Origin: GCA-020352575 sp964600365 | GTDB lineage: Bacteria > Actinomycetota > Acidimicrobiia > Spongiisociales > JAENVV01 | DNA length: 13,533 nt | Assembly: GCA_964600365.1 (NCBI GenBank) | Contig: CAZRJG010000060.1 | Span: 1 to 13,533, forward strand | Direction: 5' to 3' | In this document: positions 5,796-11,508 of the stretch, in pieces | Position numbering within the stretch: the first letter of the stretch is position 1 | How the letters are laid out: each line of letters opens with the position of its first letter | Made by a program: the position numbers and the translations under genes | The notes under the pieces: model-generated | The model's input: only the letters and a program-made list of their open reading frames with translations | Told to the model about the DNA's origin: nothing | Database searches by the model: none

Positions 5796-6850
5796 CCGTC
5801 CCCCCATCGCTCTCCGATCGCCTCGTCGACGTACCGGTGCCGACCGTGGTGCCGGGGTCGATCGAGGAGCTCGCCGAAGTGCTTGCAGCCTGCGCCGGAG
5901 CAGGGTGTCCGGTCACCCCCCGGGGTGGTGGCACGCACGACGGGATCGGATGGCCGGCGGTCGAGGGCTTGGTCGTCTCGATGGCCGCATTGGACGCCGT
6001 CGTGGACCACCAACCCGACGACCTCACAGTCGTCGTCGAGGGAGGAGTGACGCTTTCCGCGCTCGCCGAGGTGCTCGGACCGCACCGCCAGATGCCCGTG
6101 CTCCCCGAGGGCCCGGGTGCTGCCACGATCGGCGGAGTCCTCGCGGCGGGCCGCTCGGGGTACCACCGGGGGCGGTTCGGCCCGAGTCGCGACCACGTCC
6201 TCGAGGTCACCCTCGTCACCGGTGACGGTCGGATTGTGACCGCCGGGGGCAGGGTCGTGAAGAACGTGCAGGGATTCGACCTCATGCGCCTCGCAGTGGG
6301 GTCGCTCGGAGCGATAGGTGTGGTCGCCCGTGTATGCCTGAAGCTCTGGCCGGAGCCGGCACGCCGTGTCTCGGTGCAGGTCGATGGCCCCGATGCGGCA
6401 GTGCGGGCATTCCGACCGTGGGCGGTCCTCGGGACCCGATCTGGTACCCAGGTGTACCTCGCTGGGACGGGCGACGACGTCGAGGCGCAGGCGAAACGAC
6501 TCGGAGGAGCGGTGGAGGAGGGTCACACGTGGCCTGATCTCTCCGACGCGCCCGACCTCCACGAGGTGCGCGTGGCGCCGTCCGACGTGCCCGAGGTGGT
6601 GCGCAGGCTTCCGTCGGGTCTGGAGTTCGTCGCCCAACACGGTGTCGGCGTCGTGGAGGTGGCGACCGGCGAGCCGGTGCTGAGGGACTGGGCCGAGGCG
6701 AGGGGCGGCGCCGTCGTTCGCGTGCGGGGAGATGGCGCTGGGGACCCGTGGGGGAGACCGCCCGCCTCGCTCCCGCTCCAGCGTCGGGTCATCGCTCGGT
6801 TCGACCCCGATCGCATCATCAACCGTGGGCGACTCCCGGGGAGGGTGTGA
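5786..6850 (+). CDS. glcE: Glycolate oxidase, FAD-binding subunit GlcE
   Basis: Second flavin-type subunit of glycolate oxidase, 354 aa, close to the length of E. coli GlcE. It contains only the PCMH FAD-binding half: RGGGT (46-50), GPGAATIGGVLAAG (109-122), GRVVKNVQGFDLMRL (155-169) and VGSLGAIGVV (171-180). These match the GlcE pattern, and the protein lacks the longer GlcD C-terminal oxidase domain. It is required with GlcD and GlcF for activity in E. coli. It overlaps glcD by 10 nt, and its stop overlaps the glcF start as TGATG. The start may instead be GTG 5792, judged by Shine-Dalgarno spacing. Confidence 0.9.
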   Translation: MGVTVPPSLSDRLVDVPVPTVVPGSIEELAEVLAACAGAGCPVTPRGGGTHDGIGWPAVEGLVVSMAALDAVVDHQPDDLTVVVEGGVTLSALAEVLGPHRQMPVLPEGPGAATIGGVLAAGRSGYHRGRFGPSRDHVLEVTLVTGDGRIVTAGGRVVKNVQGFDLMRLAVGSLGAIGVVARVCLKLWPEPARRVSVQVDGPDAAVRAFRPWAVLGTRSGTQVYLAGTGDDVEAQAKRLGGAVEEGHTWPDLSDAPDLHEVRVAPSDVPEVVRRLPSGLEFVAQHGVGVVEVATGEPVLRDWAEARGGAVVRVRGDGAGDPWGRPPASLPLQRRVIARFDPDRIINRGRLPGRV

Positions 6851-8043
6851 TGGGCTGGGTCACCGACCACCACCCGGATCGGGCCGAGCTCGGGGCCTGC
6901 ATCCAGTGCGGCTTGTGCAATCCCCACTGCCCCACCTTCCGCCTCACGGGCCGGGAGGACGCCTCGCCCCGCGGTCGACTCACCGCCATGGCTGCCGTTG
7001 CCGACGGGATCGCACCCATGGACGATCGGTTCGCCGAGATGCTCGACTTCTGCCTCGGGTGTCGGGCCTGCGAGGCTGCGTGCCCGTCGCTCGTGCCCTA
7101 CGGCCGGCTCCTCGAGGCGGCTCGATCCGAGGTCGAGGCCGCTCGCAGGAGGCCTTCCGCCGGAGCGATCGCATGGGGGAGGCTGGTGGCCAGCCGACCG
7201 GTCCTACGCGCTGCCACCACGGGCGTTCGGGTCGCCCGGGCCACCCGCCTTGCGGGTCTCCTGCACGGCGCAGGCAGGCAGATGGAGGGGATACGTCCAC
7301 TCGCCGATCGGCCCCCCTCCCGACTCGGGCAGGTCCTCGAACCCCCGGGCTCGGTCGTCTCCACGGTGGGGCTCCTCGTTGGATGCGTCATGGAGGAGTG
7401 GTTCAGGGAGGTGCACGAAGCCGTGATCGGCGTCCTCCTCCTCGCAGGGCATCGGGTCGTCGTGCCCGAGTCGCAGGGGTGCTGTGGTGCCCTCGCCGCC
7501 CACGCCGGTGCCCACTCCGACGCGGTACGCCTCGCCCAGCGCACCATCGCGGTGTTCGCCGATGTCGACCTGGTCGTGAGCGATGCGGCCGGCTGCGGCG
7601 CCCACCTCAAGGGCTACGACCACCTCGCGGGGACCGCACTCCCCGCAGCCGATGTGACCGAACTCGTCGGCGCAGCCATCGAGGACGGTCGGCTTGCATC
7701 GCTTCCCCCCAGCGGCGTGCGCGTGGGCGTGCAGGATCCCTGCCACCTCCGGCACGGGCAGCGCATCACTCGTGAGCCCAGGGCGATCGTCGCTGCTGCC
7801 GGCCACGAGGTCGTCGAGATCGACCCCTCGGGGATGTGCTGTGGCGCTGCCGGGTCATGGGCGGTGTCGCACCCGGAGGCGTCGGCCGCCCTCGGGCAGC
7901 GCAAGGCCGACGAGATCGCCATCGCAGGAGTCGACGTCGTTGCGTCGGCGAACCCGGGGTGCGAGATGCAGCTCAGGGCGCACTCGGAGGGAGTGCGGAT
8001 CGTCCATCCGGTCGAGCTCTACTGGGAGTCGGTGCGGGGGTAG
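6850..8043 (+). CDS. glcF: Glycolate oxidase, iron-sulfur subunit GlcF
   Basis: Iron-sulfur subunit (397 aa) expected to pass electrons from the flavin subunits to the membrane quinone pool. Two 4Fe-4S ferredoxin motifs are visible: C17-x2-C20-x2-C23-x3-C27-P and C68-x2-C71-x2-C74-x3-C78-P. Two CCG-type domains follow, with CCG at 211-213, C249, C298, CCG at 330-332 and C371. The SPRGRL segment (39-44) after the first cluster is typical of GlcF. ATG 6850 overlaps the glcE stop by one base. GGAGGG (6840-6845) lies 4 nt upstream, and GTG 6847 is an in-frame alternative. It is the last gene of glcDEF; no glycolate permease or regulator gene is adjacent. Confidence 0.93.
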   Translation: MGWVTDHHPDRAELGACIQCGLCNPHCPTFRLTGREDASPRGRLTAMAAVADGIAPMDDRFAEMLDFCLGCRACEAACPSLVPYGRLLEAARSEVEAARRRPSAGAIAWGRLVASRPVLRAATTGVRVARATRLAGLLHGAGRQMEGIRPLADRPPSRLGQVLEPPGSVVSTVGLLVGCVMEEWFREVHEAVIGVLLLAGHRVVVPESQGCCGALAAHAGAHSDAVRLAQRTIAVFADVDLVVSDAAGCGAHLKGYDHLAGTALPAADVTELVGAAIEDGRLASLPPSGVRVGVQDPCHLRHGQRITREPRAIVAAAGHEVVEIDPSGMCCGAAGSWAVSHPEASAALGQRKADEIAIAGVDVVASANPGCEMQLRAHSEGVRIVHPVELYWESVRG

Positions 8044-8055
8044 CCCACGCTTCGA

Positions 8056-8061
8056 TACCCT
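8056..8061 (+). promoter_or_regulatory. Predicted -10 hexamer, leaderless start
   Basis: TACCCT (in GATACCCT) lies 7 nt before the ATG at 8069. It fits the TANNCT leaderless pattern, so the membrane protein and GNAT genes may have their own transcript rather than depend only on read-through from glcF, which ends at 8043. Confidence 0.5.
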
Positions 8062-8068
8062 GCGGTCC

Positions 8069-8656
8069 ATGACCCCGAGCAGCGAACCCCGCAGCCTCGA
8101 CTGGTGGCAGACCGTCCAGATGTTCGGCCGCCAGCTCGGCCTCGCCGGCGACGTGTACCTGTCGGTGGTCGGATCGGCCTTCCTCGCCCTCTCGTTCGTG
8201 GTGTTCCTGGACGGCTTCGGGATCATCGACAAACAGCTCGCCGAGGGGACCGGCACCACGCTCGGCGTCGGACTGGTGCTCGCCGTGCTCGGGTTCTTCG
8301 CGCTCGGCATCGCGTCCGAGGGCCCGCTCACCGGGATTGCCTATGCGTACCCCGAGCTCCACCTCGCAGTGAGCCGCGTCATCGGCATCGCACTCGTCTC
8401 GGTGCTCGGCCTCGTCGGGGCCGCCTTCCTCGAGCCGGCTGCAGCTCGGATCGCTCCTCCCCTCGAGGTCGCCGTGGTCGTGCTCCGCGGAGCTGCGTTC
8501 GGCGGGCTCGTGTTCGTGCTGCCCGTGGTCATCCCGGGAGCCTGGTGGTTGCGTCGGGAGTTCCCAATGGTGCGGTTGGGTTGGGATCGCCTGCTGTTCC
8601 TCGCGGCGTGGACGGTGACGACATGGGTGGTCGTCGCGTCCAGCCTCCGCCCATGA
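8069..8656 (+). CDS. Five-helix integral membrane protein, function unknown
   Basis: Predicted 195 aa membrane protein that I cannot assign to a named family. Hydrophobic segments lie near residues 29-52, 62-82, 101-121, 133-160 and 173-192. A short soluble N-terminus (1-28) contains DWWQ. The third loop has EGPLTG and YAYPELH. Few charged residues are buried in the helices and no transporter signature is evident. The gene begins 26 nt after glcF but has its own TACCCT hexamer 7 nt before the ATG. Its stop overlaps the following GNAT gene as ATGA, so the two products are probably made together. Confidence 0.8.
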   Translation: MTPSSEPRSLDWWQTVQMFGRQLGLAGDVYLSVVGSAFLALSFVVFLDGFGIIDKQLAEGTGTTLGVGLVLAVLGFFALGIASEGPLTGIAYAYPELHLAVSRVIGIALVSVLGLVGAAFLEPAAARIAPPLEVAVVVLRGAAFGGLVFVLPVVIPGAWWLRREFPMVRLGWDRLLFLAAWTVTTWVVVASSLRP

Positions 8657-9537
8657 GCTCCGTCGTCCGGCAGGCCCGACCGGACGATGCCGAATCCATC
8701 GCAGTGTTCACCCGCGACACCTTCGCATGGGGTGACTACGTCGCGGAGTCGTTCGCCGGCTGGCTCGACGATCCTCGACTCCACGTGGTCGTCGCCGTCG
8801 ACGAGGCCGATCGGGCCGTCGGGGTGATGCGCACGATGCTCACCTCCCCCCGGGAGGCGTGGCTTGCCTCGGCGCGCGTCCACCCCGACCACCGGGGGAA
8901 GGGACTCGCCACGGCGATGAACGAGGCCGGCGTCGCCTGGGCCGTTGCCCGGGGTGCCCGTGTCGTGAGGCTGCTCATCGAGGACTGGAACGAAGGGCCC
9001 CAACGGCAGGTCGACCGGATGGGATATCGCAAGGTGAGCACATGGTCCTTCGCCCAGCGCGACGACCTCCAATCGGATCCCAACCCGCTTCGCAACGGCG
9101 GCCCGCGCGTCGCCGGCCCCGAACGACTGATCCCTGCCGCCGGGGCGGAGGTGGACGACGCGTTCCTGGCGTGGAGCACGGGTCGGCTCATGCGGGCGGC
9201 CCGGGGGCTCGTCTCCCGCCACTGGGCGTTCTGGACGCTTCGCCCACAGGACCTGGTCGATGCCCGTCGACGTGGCGCCCTGCTCGTGTGCCCGAGTGGG
9301 TGGGTGATCGGGGACCACTCCGAGGGTCGTTCAGGGATGCGACGGCTCGACGTCACGTGGATGCAGGCGTCCCCTGACGACTACTGGCGGGTGTTGCGGG
9401 CCTGCGTCGACCTCGCCGTCGAGGAGGGCTGCGCCTCCATGGCCATGTGGCTCCCCTCCGACCCGTTGCTGGATCGGGCGCTCGACGCCCTGGGGTTCGA
9501 GGTGGGGACGAGCAGCGTGTGGGAGAAGGGGACCTAG
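8653..9537 (+). CDS. GNAT-family acetyltransferase, probable tandem GNAT
   Basis: Predicted 294 aa cytosolic acyl-CoA-dependent N-acyltransferase; substrate unknown. The N-terminal GNAT domain starts with RQARPDDAESI (6-16) and has the acetyl-CoA loop VHPDHRGKGLATAM (77-90), followed by a GYRKV end (124-128). At 294 aa the protein is about twice a single GNAT domain. Its C-terminal part (about 160-290) ends with an ALDALGFEVG segment (277-285) like the last helix and strand of a GNAT fold, but I see no Q/RxxGxG/A loop there. The second half may be a degenerate GNAT domain. Translation is coupled to the upstream membrane protein by the ATGA overlap. Its TAG stop shares CTAG (9534-9537) with the convergent metZ. 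Confidence 0.85.
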   Translation: MSSVVRQARPDDAESIAVFTRDTFAWGDYVAESFAGWLDDPRLHVVVAVDEADRAVGVMRTMLTSPREAWLASARVHPDHRGKGLATAMNEAGVAWAVARGARVVRLLIEDWNEGPQRQVDRMGYRKVSTWSFAQRDDLQSDPNPLRNGGPRVAGPERLIPAAGAEVDDAFLAWSTGRLMRAARGLVSRHWAFWTLRPQDLVDARRRGALLVCPSGWVIGDHSEGRSGMRRLDVTWMQASPDDYWRVLRACVDLAVEEGCASMAMWLPSDPLLDRALDALGFEVGTSSVWEKGT

Positions 9538-10697
9538 GCGCGGAGCGCCTGGTCGAGGTCCTCCCAGATGTCCTCGACGTCCTCGAGGCCGACGCTGAGG
9601 CGCACGACGCCGGGGGTGATGCCCATCGACTCGCGGACCTCCGGTGCGAGGCGTCGGTGGGTCGTGCTCTCGGGGTGGGTGATGAGGCTCTTGGAGTCGC
9701 CCAGGTTGTTGGAGATATCGATCATCTCGAGTGCGTTGAGGAGGCGGAACGCCCGCTCGGCTCCACCCTTCACCGAGAAGGTCACCACGGTGCCGCCCGC
9801 CGACATCTGCGCCTCGGCGAGTGCGTGTTGGGGGTGTGAGGCGAGCATGGGGTACCAGACCCGTTCGACCCCTGCGGCCGACTCGAGGCGCGTCGCCACG
9901 TCGAGCGCGCTCGCCGACTGGTGCTCCACCCGGAGGCGCATGGTCTCGAGCGACTTGGTGAGCACCCAGGCGTTGAAGGGGCTCATCGATGGGCCGGTGT
10001 GTCGCATGAAGGGCTGGAGGGTTCCCCGAACCCACTCCTCGCTGCCGAGGGCGATCCCGCCGAGCACCCGTCCCTGGCCGTCGATGTGCTTGGTGGCGGA
10101 GTACACGACCCGGTCGGCGCCGAGCTCGAGCGGGGACTGGAGCACTGGCGTCGCGAAGACGTTGTCGACCACCACCGGAACGCCGGCTGCATGGGCGAGT
10201 TCCGAGACCGCCCGCACGTCGACGAGGTCCTGCATCGGGTTGGAGGGCGTCTCGAAGAAGACGAGCGATGCCGGTGTTGCGAGGGCCTCCTCCCACGCCC
10301 TGAGGTCGCTCCCGTCCACGAAGTCGGTGTGGACGCCCCAGCGGGGGAGGATCTCGTCGAGGATGATGAAGCAGGAGCCGAACAGGGTGCGCGCCGCCAC
10401 GATGCGGTCGCCGGACCGGACCGACGACGCGAGGGCGGCGAAGACCGCTGCCATGCCCGATGCGGTCGCGAAGGCGGCCTCTGCTCCCTCGAGGGCAGCC
10501 ATGCGCTCCTCGAACGCGGCGACGGTCGGATTGCCGTAGCGGGAGTAGATGAAGTGGTCGGACTCGCCGTCGAACGCCGCTGCGGCCTCCTCGGCGGACG
10601 GGTAGACGAACCCGGAGGTGAGCCAGAGCGCCTCAGCGGTCTCGTCGAAACCGCTGCGGTGGAGTCCGCTGCGAACCGCCTTCGAGTCGTCACGCAC
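9534..10697 (-). CDS. metZ: O-succinylhomoserine sulfhydrylase
   Basis: PLP-dependent enzyme (387 aa) of the Cys/Met metabolism family, predicted to make homocysteine from O-succinylhomoserine and sulfide. Visible features are YSRYGNPT (51-58), the cofactor-stacking segment near TASGMAAVF (78-86), PLP-binding Asp178 in VVVDNVF, and PLP-linked Lys203 in SATKHIDGQGR. The HIDGQGRVLGG run is characteristic of MetZ rather than MetB or MetC. O-acetylhomoserine as substrate cannot be excluded. GTG 10697 is supported by AAGGAGG six bases upstream, lying inside the end of metF. The gene is last in a metH-metF-metZ operon and overlaps metF by 8 nt. Confidence 0.88.
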   Translation of the reverse strand: MRDDSKAVRSGLHRSGFDETAEALWLTSGFVYPSAEEAAAAFDGESDHFIYSRYGNPTVAAFEERMAALEGAEAAFATASGMAAVFAALASSVRSGDRIVAARTLFGSCFIILDEILPRWGVHTDFVDGSDLRAWEEALATPASLVFFETPSNPMQDLVDVRAVSELAHAAGVPVVVDNVFATPVLQSPLELGADRVVYSATKHIDGQGRVLGGIALGSEEWVRGTLQPFMRHTGPSMSPFNAWVLTKSLETMRLRVEHQSASALDVATRLESAAGVERVWYPMLASHPQHALAEAQMSAGGTVVTFSVKGGAERAFRLLNALEMIDISNNLGDSKSLITHPESTTHRRLAPEVRESMGITPGVVRLSVGLEDVEDIWEDLDQALRA

Positions 10698-11508
10698 GGC
10701 GTGCCTCCTTCCATGGGTCGAGGAACCCCTCGGCGGCTTCCTCGACGAGCGTCGAGAACGAGATTCCGACGAGCACGGCGCCCGCCGCGCCGTGGGCCTC
10801 CAGTGCCGCGCACGTCTCGAGGGCGTGCGCCCAGGCGAAGGCACGGCGGTCCGTGGGGTCGAGCCCGGCGACCTTCGCCTTGAGGCCGTCGCTTGCGGCC
10901 ACGGCCCCGATCCCCTCGGCGCGGTCCACCCATGAGGGGCTGAAGGGCGGCATGACCATCACATGGACGGGTGGATCACCTACCTCCCGGCCGAGCGCCT
11001 CGAGGCTCGGCGCGACCGTCGCGGCGTCGATGAGCGGCCCTGCCACGAGGAACTGCGCGCCAAGGTCTCGGCGTTTCTCCAGATGGGACCTCCGGAACCG
11101 GGTCGGCATGCCCACCTCGAAGGCGTCGGGGATCTGCCCCTGGAGGTCCCTCAGGTGCCGGGTGATCTGCTCGTGGTCGGCGAGGTGGTCGACGTGGGGG
11201 CGTGAGTCGCCGATCACGACGAGGAACGAGGCCACCCCATTCGTGATGGCACCCCGGACCTCCGACTCGATGGCGAGGATGTTCCGATCGCGGGTGGACA
11301 CGACCACCGTTGGGTGGCACCCGGGGAGGTCGTGGGTGAGCCGCGCCCCGTAGGCGTAGGGGGAGACGCGGATCTTCCCGAACACGTTGTCGGTGACGAG
11401 GACGTGCTCCCATGTGCCCCGGAGGCCGAGGTGATCGGTCCCCGGGAGTTCGGGTGGGTTCACCTCTGCGGTGAGGGTGAAGTGCGGGTGGCGGGAGAGC
11501 ATGCTCAT
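10690..11508 (-). CDS. metF: Methylenetetrahydrofolate reductase, short form
   Basis: Predicted to reduce 5,10-methylene-THF to 5-methyl-THF, the methyl donor for the MetH encoded just upstream. The 272 aa protein is shorter than E. coli MetF (296 aa). It retains the N-terminal catalytic Glu (Glu15 in AEVNPP), TRDRN (72-76), the folate-binding Asp in VVIGD (97-101) and Gln152 in GAQFLVAGP, as placed by eye against E. coli MetF. Its divergence from the E. coli enzyme leaves flavin use open. Flavin-free MetF-like enzymes are known in mycobacteria, so cofactor use should not be assumed. The ATG at 11508 overlaps the metH stop as ATGA; ATG 11502 is an in-frame alternative. Confidence 0.85.
   Translation of the reverse strand: MSMLSRHPHFTLTAEVNPPELPGTDHLGLRGTWEHVLVTDNVFGKIRVSPYAYGARLTHDLPGCHPTVVVSTRDRNILAIESEVRGAITNGVASFLVVIGDSRPHVDHLADHEQITRHLRDLQGQIPDAFEVGMPTRFRRSHLEKRRDLGAQFLVAGPLIDAATVAPSLEALGREVGDPPVHVMVMPPFSPSWVDRAEGIGAVAASDGLKAKVAGLDPTDRRAFAWAHALETCAALEAHGAAGAVLVGISFSTLVEEAAEGFLDPWKEARRA
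10704..10710 (-). promoter_or_regulatory. Ribosome binding site for metZ
   Basis: Read on the minus strand this is AAGGAGG, six bases before GTG 10697. It is embedded in the last codons of metF and fixes the metZ start despite the non-ATG codon. Confidence 0.7.

Noticed and set aside
4287..5807. Long open frame of about 506 codons on the minus strand
   Set aside because: It is antisense to glcD, whose motifs are clear. The translation is rich in H, R, G and P with no family features, as expected from high-GC codon bias.
5372..6640. Long minus-strand open frame across the glcD/glcE junction
   Set aside because: Shadow of two well-supported plus-strand genes; its translation has low-complexity composition and no recognisable domain.
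6732..7775. Long plus-strand frame overlapping glcE and glcF
   Set aside because: Out of frame with glcF, whose cysteine motifs are intact; arginine- and glycine-rich translation.
9921..10883. Plus-strand frame of about 320 codons
   Set aside because: Antisense to metZ, which has complete PLP-enzyme motifs; no homology signal in the shadow translation.
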